Shown one piece after another: positions 1-9,458 of a stretch of 64,000 nucleotides of DNA. The number at the start of each line of letters is the position of its first letter. Position 1 is the first letter of the stretch. The notes beneath the pieces are model-generated. The model was given only the letters and a program-made list of their open reading frames with translations. It made no database searches and had not been told where the DNA came from. Origin of the DNA: PXAP01 sp964421595 (GTDB lineage: Bacteria; Bacteroidota; Bacteroidia; Bacteroidales; PUMT01). Position numbers and translations under genes: made by a program. Location: positions 68,013 to 132,012 of the forward strand of contig CAYQXY010000009.1 in assembly GCA_964421595.1 (NCBI GenBank), in the 5' to 3' direction.

Positions 1-137
1 TTGGACAAAGAAACCTGGTTGTTAATGAGGCTCGTCCCATGAACCCGGATGACCGCCGTGACAACAGAGGTGGTGACAGGGGAGGAAACAGAGGTGGAGG
101 TGGTGGACGCGGCCAGGACAGCCGCAGACGCTATTAG
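1..137 (+). CDS. RRM-type RNA-binding protein, C-terminal end (partial)
   Basis: The gene enters from the left edge; the reading frame has codons starting at base 3 and ends with TAG at 135-137. The visible residues run through GQRNLVVNEARP, the typical last strand of an RNA recognition motif (the pattern G-R-x-L-x-V-N-E-A-R-P), followed by a glycine/arginine-rich tail ending in SRRRY. Small RRM proteins with such RGG-like tails are common in Bacteroidota and are thought to bind RNA, often as cold- or stress-related chaperones. A strong hairpin follows 39 bases after the stop. Only the last 44 or so residues are visible, so the full domain cannot be checked. Confidence 0.8.
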   Translation, partial: GQRNLVVNEARPMNPDDRRDNRGGDRGGNRGGGGGRGQDSRRRY

Positions 138-175
138 ACCTTAATTTTATTTCAGATACTTTGTAGTCAACCGGA

Positions 176-205
176 CAACCGGGGATGATAATTCCCGGTT
201 GTTTG
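176..205 (+). terminator. Rho-independent terminator after the RRM gene
   Basis: An 8-bp perfect stem (CAACCGGG at 176-183 with CCCGGTTG at 194-201) with a 10-base loop is followed by a short T-rich stretch. It separates the RRM gene from tex. Confidence 0.75.
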
Positions 206-253
206 TATTACCGTATGTATGATTTCATGTATACAAAATAATTAGCAGTTACT

Positions 254-2386
254 TTGAACCGGCATCACATTCAATACATTTCCGGCTTAATGGATCTGCC
301 GCCAGGGCAGATTGAAAATACCCTCAAATTACTTGAAGAGGGTGCCACCATACCCTTTATAAGCCGATATCGCAAAGAACTTACCGGAAGCCTTGATGAG
401 GTCAGGATTGCCGAAATAAAACAACAAAGTACCCGGCTGGTTGAGCTTGACAAGAGACGCCAGGCTATCATCAAATCCATTGATGAACAGGGGAAGCTTA
501 CAGCCGGTCTTCGCGATCTGATAGATTCTGCAGAGAATATTACCGAGCTTGAGGATATTTACCTGCCCTATAAACAAAAAAGAAAAACCCGGGCATCCGT
601 TGCCAGGGAAAAAGGCCTTGAACCACTTGCCGAAATAATAATGCGTCAGGCAGACCAGGATATTGAAAAAGCTGCCGGCAGATTTGTTGGTGATGAAGTA
701 ACCGATACTGAAGATGCATTGCAGGGTGCAAGGGATATTGTTGCCGAATGGATAAATGAAGACAAACTTGCAAGAGACCGAATCCGGATCTTATTTGAAA
801 GAGAAGCTGTTATTTTTTCGAGGCTTATAAAGAAGAAGGAGGCTGAAGGTGCCAAGTACACCGATTATTTTGATTTTGAAGAGAAGCTTGGCCGCTGTCC
901 TTCTCATCGTCTGCTTGCCATTAGAAGAGGTGAGGATGAGGGTATTTTGCGGGTTGGAATTGAGCCAGACAGTGAGAAGGCAATAGAAGTGCTTAACAGG
1001 ATTTTTTTAAAAGGGAAAGGCAGTGTTGCCAGGCAGATGGAACTGGCAATCAACGATTGTTATAAAAGGCTTCTTGGGCCTGCAATTGAAACAGAATTCA
1101 GAACCAGCTCAAAGGAGAAGGCTGATAAGGAAGCTATTTCTGTATTTGCAGAAAATCTCAGGCAATTGTTACTTGCCCCGCCACTCGGACAAAAACGGAT
1201 TCTGGCGATTGATCCCGGTTATCGCTCCGGGTGTAAGGTTGTTTGCATCGACGCTGAAGGAAATCTTTTGCATAATGAAACAATTTATCCCCATCCGCCG
1301 CAGAAAGAGGATAAAATGGCATCTAAAAAACTGGTGTCTCTTGTAAACCAGTATAAGATAGAGGCAATTTCCATAGGAAATGGTACTGCAAGCAGGGAAA
1401 CTGAGAATTTCATCAAGAAGGTCGCTTTTGACCGTAAGGTGCAGGTATTCATGGTTAACGAAAGCGGGGCTTCAATCTATTCCGCATCCAAAATTGCCAG
1501 AGATGAATTTCCTGGTTATGATGTCACTGTGCGTGGAGCTGTTTCAATAGGCCGGCGACTGGCTGATCCGCTGGCAGAACTGGTAAAAATAGAACCTAAA
1601 TCCATTGGTGTGGGGCAATACCAGCATGATGTCGATCAGAACAAACTTCAGGAAAGCCTTGACCAGGTAGTAGAAAGTTGTGTAAACCTGGTTGGAGTGA
1701 ACCTCAATACTGCAAGCATGCATCTGCTGACATATGTTTCCGGACTTGGTCCTCAGCTTGCAGGAAATATAGTAAAATACAGGAAAGAAAATGGAGCATT
1801 CAGGTCACGTTCTGAATTGAAAAAGGTTCCGAGGCTTGGCGATAAGGCCTTTGAACAATGTGCGGGCTTCCTGAGGATTCCTGGGTCTGAGAATCCGCTT
1901 GACAATTCGGCGGTCCACCCTGAAAGTTATCAGATAGTCAGACAGATGGCTGAAGACATGGGCGCAGAAATTGACGATCTGATTAAGAAAGATGAATTGA
2001 GAAAAAAAGTAGAACTAAAAAGCTATATTACAGATAATACCGGTCTGCCGACATTATCCGACATAATAGAGGAGCTGGCAAAACCCGGTCGTGACCCGAG
2101 GGCAGGCATACAAATGTTTGAATTCTCCAAAGATGTCTTTCGCATGGAAGATCTGAGGCCGGGCATGATACTGCCCGGAATAGTTACCAATATAACCAAT
2201 TTCGGCGCATTTGTCGATGTTGGCGTAAAGCAGGACGGACTGGTCCATATATCACAACTTGCCGATCGATTCATAAGTAATCCCAATGATATTGTGAGCC
2301 TCAACCAGGCAGTCAGGGTAAAGGTGCTGGAAGTTGATCTGCCCCGAAAGCGGATACAGTTAACCATGAAAGACATTACTGGTTGA
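254..2386 (+). CDS. tex: Tex family S1 RNA-binding transcription accessory protein
   Basis: This 710-residue protein has the full Tex architecture: the N-terminal helical region with the family signature LLEEGATIPFISRYRKE, a YqgF/RNase H-like domain beginning near ILAIDPGYRSGCKV (about residues 315-440), helix-hairpin-helix motifs around LLTYVSGLGP (about 490-515) and a C-terminal S1 domain (about 637-707). Tex is a nucleic-acid-binding protein linked to transcription regulation and RNA turnover. The start is taken as TTG at 254 because the residues it adds (HHIQYISGL) align with the conserved N-terminus; the first ATG, at 290, would cut into it. There is no Shine-Dalgarno sequence. Confidence 0.95.
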   Translation: MNRHHIQYISGLMDLPPGQIENTLKLLEEGATIPFISRYRKELTGSLDEVRIAEIKQQSTRLVELDKRRQAIIKSIDEQGKLTAGLRDLIDSAENITELEDIYLPYKQKRKTRASVAREKGLEPLAEIIMRQADQDIEKAAGRFVGDEVTDTEDALQGARDIVAEWINEDKLARDRIRILFEREAVIFSRLIKKKEAEGAKYTDYFDFEEKLGRCPSHRLLAIRRGEDEGILRVGIEPDSEKAIEVLNRIFLKGKGSVARQMELAINDCYKRLLGPAIETEFRTSSKEKADKEAISVFAENLRQLLLAPPLGQKRILAIDPGYRSGCKVVCIDAEGNLLHNETIYPHPPQKEDKMASKKLVSLVNQYKIEAISIGNGTASRETENFIKKVAFDRKVQVFMVNESGASIYSASKIARDEFPGYDVTVRGAVSIGRRLADPLAELVKIEPKSIGVGQYQHDVDQNKLQESLDQVVESCVNLVGVNLNTASMHLLTYVSGLGPQLAGNIVKYRKENGAFRSRSELKKVPRLGDKAFEQCAGFLRIPGSENPLDNSAVHPESYQIVRQMAEDMGAEIDDLIKKDELRKKVELKSYITDNTGLPTLSDIIEELAKPGRDPRAGIQMFEFSKDVFRMEDLRPGMILPGIVTNITNFGAFVDVGVKQDGLVHISQLADRFISNPNDIVSLNQAVRVKVLEVDLPRKRIQLTMKDITG

Positions 2387-2686
2387 TAAACTGCATTATT
2401 TTTGTCTGTTAACTTTATCGGGAAACTCGGCGGATTTATTTATCTTTAATACAATTAAGGAGACAATCGGTGCACACAGATCACCCGTGATTTATCCTTT
2501 GCATTCCCGTGACTTACAAACGTAAATCACTTGTATTTAAATTAAAAATTAAATTATTCGAATGGATCAGCCATGTATCAGGGCACAAAAAAGAAAGAAA
2601 TATGTCTGGGTGGTTCATACCTGGCAACCACCTGACAATGATACAGATCTTACTTTTAATTAATTTAATAATAAAACTTTATACGA
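2387..2686. other. Intergenic region between tex and a GH2 gene
   Basis: No gene is visible in these 300 bases. The region holds copy R1 of a palindromic-ended repeat (2561-2632) followed by an AT-rich leader to the next start codon. A short open frame across 2509-2742 has no recognisable content. Confidence 0.5.
2561..2632 (+). repeat. Palindromic-ended dispersed repeat, copy R1
   Basis: The copy has a left arm TGGATCAGCCATG, an internal CAGGGCACA block followed by an A-rich stretch, and a right arm ending CTGGCAACCACC. It shares this layout with copies at 46581-46653 and, inverted, 38893-39017 and 38781-38837. It points toward the GH2 start codon about 55 bases downstream. Confidence 0.6.
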
Positions 2687-4501
2687 ATGAAAAGTCTGGT
2701 TTTAATAATCTCAATTTTTTTAACAGGTATAGTCTCAGTTAATTCGCAGTGGAAACCGGCTGGTGACAGGATTATGACCGAATGGGCCGAAAATGTACGA
2801 CCCGAATCTGTTCTTGATGCTTATCCCCGTCCTGTTATGGAACGAAGTGAATGGCAAAACCTTAACGGTCTGTGGAACTACAGTATCAGTCCGCGACACC
2901 TTCCCCAGCCCGAAATTCATGACGGACAGATACTGGTTCCATTTCCTGTCGAATCAAGTCTTTCGGGAGTAGGAAGAACTGTAGGGGAGGAGAATGTTCT
3001 CTGGTACGAGAGAGAATTCAGTGTGCCCACTGGCTGGCGCAACCGTGATATACTTTTACATTTCGGTGCAGTCGACTGGCAAACAGAACTTTGGGTAAAT
3101 GATATTAAAATAGGCACCCATACCGGAGGATATACACCATTTTACTTTAATATTACACCTTACCTTAACCGTTCCGGAAATCAGAAATTAGTTGTAAGGG
3201 TATGGGATCCGACCGATAAAGGTTTTCAACCAAGGGGCAAACAGGTAACCGAGCCTCATGCAATCTGGTATACGGCAGTTACCGGTATATGGCAGACTGT
3301 ATGGATTGAGCCGGTTTCAAAGTCTCACATCTCCAGTTTAAGAACTACTCCTGATATTGATTTGCAAAAGATAAACATTGAACCTTTCGGGACATTTTTT
3401 CCCGGCGATTATGTTGAGATCACTGTAAAAGAAGAAGGACGGGTAATAGCTGCCTCAAAAGCTGCTGCTGGAAATTCACTCGATATATTTATTGAAAATC
3501 CCAGATTATGGAGTCCGGAATCGCCTTTTCTTTACGATATGGAAGTTAAGCTTTATAGCGGCGGAAAAGAGGCTGATAATACCAGAAGTTACTTTGCAAT
3601 GCGTAAGATATCAGCATCAAGGGACCAGTCCGGTATCATGAGGCTCCAGCTCAATAATGAAGATTACTTTCCCATGGGTACCCTTGATCAGGGCTGGTGG
3701 CCTGACGGGTTGTATACAGCTCCCTCTGATGAAGCCCTTCTTTATGATATTCAGATGACCAAAGACCTTGGTTTCAACATGATACGTAAGCATGTCAAAG
3801 TAGAGCCCGCAAGATGGTATACTCATTGTGACCGGGTAGGAATCCTTGTCTGGCAGGATATGCCCAGCGGTGACAGGACGCCTGTGTGGCAGATGAGGCA
3901 GTATTTTGATGCAACAGAACTTGTGAGGTCTCCCGAATCAGAAGCTAATTACAGGTCTGAGTGGAAAGCAGTAATAGACTACCTGTGGTCTAATCCGTCT
4001 ATTGTAACATGGGTTCCATTCAATGAAGCCTGGGGCCAGTTTAAAACAAAAGAGATCGCCCAATGGACAAAACAGTATGATCCTTCACGCCTTGTTATTC
4101 CTGCCAGCGGAGGCAACCATTTCCAGGTTGGAGACATGCTGGCTATACATAATTATCCGCAGCCACTATTATACCTATACGATGCTCAGCGGCCGACAGT
4201 ACTAAGTGAATACGGGGGAATAGGTCTCGCTCTGGAAGGACATTTATGGGAACCGGAAAGGAACTGGGGTTACGTACAATTCAATACCAGCGGGGAGGTG
4301 ACAGATAAATACCTCGAATATGCTGATGAACTAAAAAGGCTTATCAGGGCCGGAATTTCAGGAGCAGTATATACACAGATAACTGATGTTGAAATTGAGG
4401 TAAACGGACTGTTGACATATGACAGGAAAAGAGTAAAGATGGAACTTGAAAGAGTGCGCAAGGCTAATCTGGAAATCAGGAATATGCTGGGAGGGGATTA
4501 A
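2687..4501 (+). CDS. Secreted glycoside hydrolase family 2 enzyme
   Basis: The 604-residue protein starts with a signal peptide (MKSLVLIISIFLTGIVSVNSQ, probably cleaved after a residue near 20). It shows the GH2 layout: a jelly-roll sugar-binding domain (about 40-200), an immunoglobulin-like sandwich, and a TIM barrel. The expected acid/base glutamate is E447 in WVPFNEAWGQ and the nucleophile is E508 in VLSEYGG. GH2 enzymes are retaining beta-galactosidases, beta-glucuronidases, beta-mannosidases and relatives; the exact substrate cannot be read from the sequence. At about 600 residues it is of the compact type without extra C-terminal domains. A repeat (R1) lies directly upstream. The gene stands alone between tex and the DUF4914 gene. 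Confidence 0.9.
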   Translation: MKSLVLIISIFLTGIVSVNSQWKPAGDRIMTEWAENVRPESVLDAYPRPVMERSEWQNLNGLWNYSISPRHLPQPEIHDGQILVPFPVESSLSGVGRTVGEENVLWYEREFSVPTGWRNRDILLHFGAVDWQTELWVNDIKIGTHTGGYTPFYFNITPYLNRSGNQKLVVRVWDPTDKGFQPRGKQVTEPHAIWYTAVTGIWQTVWIEPVSKSHISSLRTTPDIDLQKINIEPFGTFFPGDYVEITVKEEGRVIAASKAAAGNSLDIFIENPRLWSPESPFLYDMEVKLYSGGKEADNTRSYFAMRKISASRDQSGIMRLQLNNEDYFPMGTLDQGWWPDGLYTAPSDEALLYDIQMTKDLGFNMIRKHVKVEPARWYTHCDRVGILVWQDMPSGDRTPVWQMRQYFDATELVRSPESEANYRSEWKAVIDYLWSNPSIVTWVPFNEAWGQFKTKEIAQWTKQYDPSRLVIPASGGNHFQVGDMLAIHNYPQPLLYLYDAQRPTVLSEYGGIGLALEGHLWEPERNWGYVQFNTSGEVTDKYLEYADELKRLIRAGISGAVYTQITDVEIEVNGLLTYDRKRVKMELERVRKANLEIRNMLGGD

Positions 4502-4522
4502 TGTGTCGTGCAGGCAATCTTC

Positions 4523-4553
4523 CTTGACTATTGGTAATAAAGTTGTATTTTTG
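4523..4553 (+). promoter_or_regulatory. Bacteroidota-type promoter for the DUF4914 gene
   Basis: TTG at 4524-4526, a 19-base spacer, then TATTTTTG at 4546-4553 fits the TTTG-N19-TAnnTTTG consensus of the primary Bacteroidota sigma factor. Transcription would begin near 4560, about 50 bases before the start codon. Confidence 0.65.
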
Positions 4554-4610
4554 CACCGGTTTTCAATGTTTGAATGACTATTCCCATTTTGTAAAAACTA
4601 ATAATATATT

Positions 4611-6485
4611 ATGTCAGTTCTTGAAAAAATCAAAATGCCGGCAGATGCTGAGGCTTTGCTTGCAAATTGCAAGAGTTATAAAATCTTTAATACTACCAAT
4701 GAGCTTGTTGAGGCTTCACTGGGAGACAGCAAAGAAAAATGTTTTGAGGTAAAATATAAAGTTGAAGGCAAGGGCGAAGTGACCGAAGTAATTGTCCACA
4801 AGGTTACCAATGGCATCTCTGCTAATTATACCGAACCATACATGAGAAGGAGAGATCCTGAAACCCTTGTAGTAGCCGATAACAAACCTACTGATAAGCC
4901 AAAGTTCAATAAAAGGTTTGGCTATGAGTTTCCTTCTCTCAGGGACGATTCTTTCAAGTGGATGGCAGAACAGGACCTTGCTGCTTTCTTTTTTCAGATA
5001 GGCCCGGCAGACTTTGGATATTACGGAATGGCAATAGCTCCTGCAAATGCTGCATTTTTCTGTATGGGATTATCGTTGCTTCAGAAGATAGTTCACGTTG
5101 ATGAACTGCCTCAAAACACAGATTTCATCAAGACCGTGGTGTATCTTGCGCCTCCTTTCCGCCATACGCATTTTGACGGGAAGCAGATTGTTGTTCATAA
5201 CAGGACTGATGAAGTTTACGAGATATTTTCCTATAATCTCTATCCAGGACCAAGTGCTAAAAAGGGCATTTATGGCGTGCTGTTGTCAATTGGCGAGGAA
5301 GAGGGCTGGGCTGCTCCGCATTGTTCTGCAGTACAGTCAATTAGTCCCTATGACAATGTGACCACTTTTATGCACGAAGGAGCCAGTGGGGGCGGTAAGA
5401 GTGAAATGCTCCAGATGATTGTGCGCGAACCGGAAGGACATGTACTTATAGGAGAAAATCTCATAACCGGAGAAAAGCGCACCACTGCGATCCCACAGTT
5501 TTGTAAAATCAACCCGGTATGTGATGACATGGGAATAGTACATCCTTCCTACGAAACCGGAGGCATGAGGCTTCGTATTATGGACGGTGAGAACGGATGG
5601 TTTATACGTACAGACAATATCACAGGATACGGTTGTGAACCACAAATAGAGAAAATTACCATAAATGCAACAGAGCCTCTTCTGTTTCTAAATATAAATA
5701 CCAATCCCGGTGGCACAGCCTTAATCTGGAACCATATAGAAGATTCACCTGGCAAACCATGCCCAAATCCGCGGGTAGTTGTGCCACGTGATATCTTCCC
5801 TGATGTTGTACATAAACCTGTATCTGTTGATCTCAGAAGCTTTGGGGTACGCACTCCTCCCTGCTCTGCTGAAAATCCGAGTTATGGAATAATTGGCCTG
5901 TTTCATATACTTCCACCCGCACTCGCCTGGTTATGGCGGCTTGTTTCTCCAAGGGGACATGCAAATCCAAGTATTGTCGACTCTGATAAAATGGGTAGCG
6001 AAGGTGTAGGATCATACTGGCCATTTGCCACAGGGAAACAGGTGAGGCATGCCAATTTATTGCTTGACCAGATCATAAATAATACAGTTACGCAATATGT
6101 GCTGACGCCTAATCAACATATAGGTATATGGAAAGTTGGATTTAAACCACAGTTGCTGATGCGGGAGTATCTAACCAGAAGGGGGAATGCCAAATTACGT
6201 TCAGATCAGTTTCAGCCGGCAAGATGTACTCTTCTGGGATATGAACTTAATTACCTGACAATTGAGGGTTCCAAGATCCCTTCCCGTTTTCTGAAGGTTT
6301 ACCGCCAGGAGGGCGTAGGTACAGATGGCTATGATAAAGGTGCTGAAATACTTACCTCATTTTTCAAGGAACAGCTGCCAAAATACCTGGTTCCTGATCT
6401 TTCTGAATTGGGTCGCAAGATAATCGAATCATGCCTGAATGATGGCAGTGTGGAAGAACTTGCCGGCTTTATTGAAAAGAAGTAG
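4611..6485 (+). CDS. DUF4914 family protein with a PEPCK-like P-loop
   Basis: This 624-residue soluble protein matches my memory of the DUF4914 family, which has no established function. The clearest feature is a Walker A motif, G257-A-S-G-G-G-K263-S264, in the context FMHEGASGGGKSEM. Its glycine-rich form resembles the nucleotide-binding loop of ATP-dependent phosphoenolpyruvate carboxykinase and HPr kinase rather than that of AAA or ABC proteins. Other striking stretches are GPADFGYYGMA, PPFRHTHFDG and RTDNITGYGCEPQ, rich in His, Asp and aromatic residues that could form an active site. No signal peptide or membrane segment is seen, so it should be cytosolic. It has its own promoter and no operon partner. 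The PEPCK-like kinase idea is an inference from the P-loop alone. Confidence 0.8.
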   Translation: MSVLEKIKMPADAEALLANCKSYKIFNTTNELVEASLGDSKEKCFEVKYKVEGKGEVTEVIVHKVTNGISANYTEPYMRRRDPETLVVADNKPTDKPKFNKRFGYEFPSLRDDSFKWMAEQDLAAFFFQIGPADFGYYGMAIAPANAAFFCMGLSLLQKIVHVDELPQNTDFIKTVVYLAPPFRHTHFDGKQIVVHNRTDEVYEIFSYNLYPGPSAKKGIYGVLLSIGEEEGWAAPHCSAVQSISPYDNVTTFMHEGASGGGKSEMLQMIVREPEGHVLIGENLITGEKRTTAIPQFCKINPVCDDMGIVHPSYETGGMRLRIMDGENGWFIRTDNITGYGCEPQIEKITINATEPLLFLNINTNPGGTALIWNHIEDSPGKPCPNPRVVVPRDIFPDVVHKPVSVDLRSFGVRTPPCSAENPSYGIIGLFHILPPALAWLWRLVSPRGHANPSIVDSDKMGSEGVGSYWPFATGKQVRHANLLLDQIINNTVTQYVLTPNQHIGIWKVGFKPQLLMREYLTRRGNAKLRSDQFQPARCTLLGYELNYLTIEGSKIPSRFLKVYRQEGVGTDGYDKGAEILTSFFKEQLPKYLVPDLSELGRKIIESCLNDGSVEELAGFIEKK

Positions 6486-6552
6486 CTGCTATAAACAGGT
6501 TACTTTAGCAGGTTATTTATTATGAAATATTCAAGAATAACAATTAAATATT

Positions 6553-8670
6553 ATGTTTAAGAATCGATCGATAGAATATGCTATTATTATGATGTTAATC
6601 TCTTTATTCACCCTTCCTGCCTGTAAACAAAACAAAACCCAGCCACCTGTAGCAGAGAGGATTCCTGTTGAACTGACAAATCATGGCCAGACAAGGATTG
6701 ATGAATATTACTGGTTGAGGGAAAGAGAAAACCCGGAGGTTATAAGTTACCTTGAAGCAGAAAATGAGTACACAAAGTCAATGTTAAGCCATACCGAATC
6801 ATTGCAGGAGGAACTGTACAATGAAATAATCGGAAGGATAAAACAGACTGATGAATCTGTACCTTATTTAGAAAACGGGTATTTCTATTATACCAGGTAT
6901 GAGGAGGGTGGTGAGTTTCCGGTTTATTGCAGGAAAATGGGGAGTCTTGACTCGGAAGAAGAGATTCTTTTAAATGTAAATGATATGGCTTTAGGGTATA
7001 GCTATTACCATGTCTCAGGAATGAATGTCAGTCCCGATAACCGGATACTTGCATTCGGTGTCGATACTGTAGGTCGCCGCCAGTACAGCTTAAGATTCAA
7101 GGACCTGGAGACGGGCAATTTTCTGCCGGATGAGATACCTTCTACAAATGGATATGTAGCCTGGGCCAACGATAGTAAAACAGTTTTTTACACTACTCAG
7201 AATGAAATAACCCTGCGCTCGGAAAATGTTTTCAGGCATGTTCTTGGAAATAATACTCAATCACTTGACCTTGTCTATTTTGAAGGAGACGAAACATACA
7301 GGGTTGGTGTGTTTGCCACTAAATCCAAGGAGTATATCATGATTGTCTCTTCAAGTACACTTTCGACGGAATACAGATATGTTAAAGCCGACGATCCCTC
7401 CATTGATTTTCAAGTCTTCCATCCCCGGGAAAATGACCTCCGTTATTCTGTTGACCATCATGGTGAAAAGTTTTATATCCTGACAAACTGGGAAGCCACA
7501 AATTTCAGGTTGATGGAGACTAATATCAGGCAAACCGGGAAGAGGTTCTGGACAGAGCTGATACCTCATCGTAATGAAGTATTATTATCCGGAATAGAAA
7601 TTTTCAACAATTACCTTGTCCTTGCTGAAAGGGAAAATGGCCTCACCCAGCTATATATTCATCAGTGGGACAACCAGCAGGGCCACTACCTTGACTTTCC
7701 GGAAGAAGTTTATACCGCGGGTATTTCGGTTAATCCTGATTTTAATAGTGATTTGTTGAGATTTTCCTATAGTTCTCTTACCACTCCCAATTCGGTTTTT
7801 GATTATAATATGGCAAATGGAGAGAGAACTCTTATGAAGCAGGATGAGGTTCTCGGCGATTTTGATCCGAACAATTACCAGAGTGAGAGGCTTTACGCAA
7901 CCGCTGAAGATGGTACAAAGATACCGATCTCTATTGTTTACAGGAAAGGTGTCTCTCTTGACGGATCCAACCCTCTGTTGCTATACGCATACGGATCTTA
8001 TGGAATCAGTTCAGACCCGCGTTTCAGCTCGGTACGTCTTAGCCTGATTGACCGTGGTTTTATATTTGCCATTGCACATGTGAGGGGTGGCCAGGAGATG
8101 GGAAGGCAATGGTACGAGGATGGTAAGCTTCTGAACAAGATGAATACTTTTACTGATTTTAATGACTGTGCGCGTTACCTGATAGAGATGAATTATACTA
8201 ATCCGCAAAACCTGTTTGCACAGGGTGGTAGTGCCGGGGGGTTACTGGTCGGGGCCGTTATAAATCTTGAACCGGAGCTCTACAGGGGTGTTATTGCTGC
8301 TGTTCCATTTGTAGATGTTGTTACGACAATGCTTGATGAAAGTATTCCGTTAACAACCGGTGAATATGACGAATGGGGTAACCCGAATGACCCGGTTTAC
8401 TTTAATTACATGCTTTCTTATTCACCATATGATCAGGTTAAACCCGCGAATTATCCAGCAATCCTTGTCACCGCGGGTCTGCATGATTCCCAGGTTCAGT
8501 ACTGGGAGCCTGCCAAGTGGGTTGCAAAACTGCGCACACATAAGACAGGTAATAGCCCATTATTACTTAATACCAACATGGAAGCAGGGCATGGCGGGGC
8601 AGCCGGACGATACAGAAGGTACCGGGAAATCGCCATGGAGTATGCATTTTTGCTGGATCTGGTCAACTGA
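6553..8670 (+). CDS. Prolyl oligopeptidase family (S9A, oligopeptidase B-like) lipoprotein
   Basis: The 705-residue protein has a lipoprotein signal with lipobox LPAC (C24). A seven-bladed propeller-type domain (about 70-430) precedes an alpha/beta hydrolase domain. The catalytic triad can be placed: S560 in AQGGSAGG, D645 in GLHDSQV and H680 in EAGHGG. The order, the spacing and the motif GGQEMGRQWYEDGK are typical of oligopeptidase B (protease II), which cleaves short peptides after basic residues. Attachment to a membrane on the periplasmic side suggests peptide scavenging. It begins 67 bases after DUF4914 but no shared function is evident. A strong hairpin terminator follows about 100 bases downstream. 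Confidence 0.93.
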   Translation: MFKNRSIEYAIIMMLISLFTLPACKQNKTQPPVAERIPVELTNHGQTRIDEYYWLRERENPEVISYLEAENEYTKSMLSHTESLQEELYNEIIGRIKQTDESVPYLENGYFYYTRYEEGGEFPVYCRKMGSLDSEEEILLNVNDMALGYSYYHVSGMNVSPDNRILAFGVDTVGRRQYSLRFKDLETGNFLPDEIPSTNGYVAWANDSKTVFYTTQNEITLRSENVFRHVLGNNTQSLDLVYFEGDETYRVGVFATKSKEYIMIVSSSTLSTEYRYVKADDPSIDFQVFHPRENDLRYSVDHHGEKFYILTNWEATNFRLMETNIRQTGKRFWTELIPHRNEVLLSGIEIFNNYLVLAERENGLTQLYIHQWDNQQGHYLDFPEEVYTAGISVNPDFNSDLLRFSYSSLTTPNSVFDYNMANGERTLMKQDEVLGDFDPNNYQSERLYATAEDGTKIPISIVYRKGVSLDGSNPLLLYAYGSYGISSDPRFSSVRLSLIDRGFIFAIAHVRGGQEMGRQWYEDGKLLNKMNTFTDFNDCARYLIEMNYTNPQNLFAQGGSAGGLLVGAVINLEPELYRGVIAAVPFVDVVTTMLDESIPLTTGEYDEWGNPNDPVYFNYMLSYSPYDQVKPANYPAILVTAGLHDSQVQYWEPAKWVAKLRTHKTGNSPLLLNTNMEAGHGGAAGRYRRYREIAMEYAFLLDLVN

Positions 8671-8767
8671 TCTGTGCGAATTGAAAATACCACGACAACT
8701 CGTTTCCACGTATGGGTCAACTATGATTAAATAATTTTTTTGTGTTTTTTCCTATGTTCATAAACGG

Positions 8768-8803
8768 ACAGTTCTTGTTCACATGCGAACAGGAACTGTT
8801 TTA
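8768..8803 (+). terminator. Hairpin terminator after the oligopeptidase gene
   Basis: A 13-bp stem with one G-T pair (ACAGTTCTTGTTC at 8768-8780 with GAACAGGAACTGT at 8787-8799) and a 6-base loop is followed by TTT. Its right arm shares GCGAACAG-n-AACTGTT with the hairpin at 9411-9458. Confidence 0.75.
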
Positions 8804-8931
8804 GTTTACGGGTACCTCTAATACATACATGTTATGTAATGCGTTGATTAATATGCATTAATATTAATTGGCACTTGTTTTGGTTAATCATTAATCAGAA
8901 ATAATAAACCAAATAAAGGGAGGACCCAAAA

Positions 8932-9393
8932 ATGAAAAAATTAAGCTATCTTTTTTTAATTGTCTTTTTAAGCACAACATTCCTGGTTAAAGCCGGTGTG
9001 CCAGATTATATAGTTACCGGTGAGGAAATTGAGTATTACGAAAAAGTGCGTTATGGCATATCTGCCAGTCTGGTTGGTGTTAAAGATTCAAACCGCGACC
9101 GTTTCAAATCCTGTGACGTTTCTGAATTCAGAAAAAATGGCAAAGTTTATGAAAGAATGCCGGTGATAAGGGATAATAAGGAAACGGGCAGGTACACCTT
9201 CATGGAAGTTGTATCATACCGGAATGGATTGAAAGTCTACAGGTATTATCATCCCGGGATAACAACTCAGGATTACGAACTGCTCGTTTTTAAAGGAGAT
9301 CAGTTTGTAGTGAAATTTGATGAGAAGAACTCACTTAGTCTGAGCAACTTTTTCTTCAACCCGGAGTATAATAACCTGGCAACTATGAGATAG
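8932..9393 (+). CDS. Small secreted protein of unknown function
   Basis: The 153-residue protein starts with a clear signal peptide (MKKLSYLFLIVFLSTTFLVKAG) and has no other membrane segment, so it should be periplasmic or exported. I do not recognise the family. The mature part is rich in charged and aromatic residues (YEKVRYGIS, VYRYYHPG, YELLVFKGDQFVVKF) and looks like a compact beta-rich domain; it has one Cys (in KSCDV). Unusually for this genome, a purine-rich AAAGGGAGGA lies about 10 bases before ATG and could act as a strong ribosome binding site. The gene is flanked by two related hairpins and forms a single-gene unit. Confidence 0.75.
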   Translation: MKKLSYLFLIVFLSTTFLVKAGVPDYIVTGEEIEYYEKVRYGISASLVGVKDSNRDRFKSCDVSEFRKNGKVYERMPVIRDNKETGRYTFMEVVSYRNGLKVYRYYHPGITTQDYELLVFKGDQFVVKFDEKNSLSLSNFFFNPEYNNLATMR

Positions 9394-9410
9394 TATTTTA
9401 AATAACTTCA

Positions 9411-9458
9411 TAAGCATAAAAAAATGCGAACAGTAACTGTTCGCATTTTTTATGCTTA
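9411..9458. terminator. Bidirectional terminator between convergent genes
   Basis: A long near-perfect palindrome (TAAGCATAAAAAAATGCGAA pairing with its complement on the right) has A-tracts on the left and T-tracts on the right, as expected for a terminator serving both the plus-strand gene ending at 9393 and the minus-strand gene ending at 9456. Confidence 0.85.

Noticed and set aside
5337..5645. Minus-strand open frames inside the DUF4914 gene
   Set aside because: They are antisense shadows of a conserved coding region and have no start signals or known motifs.
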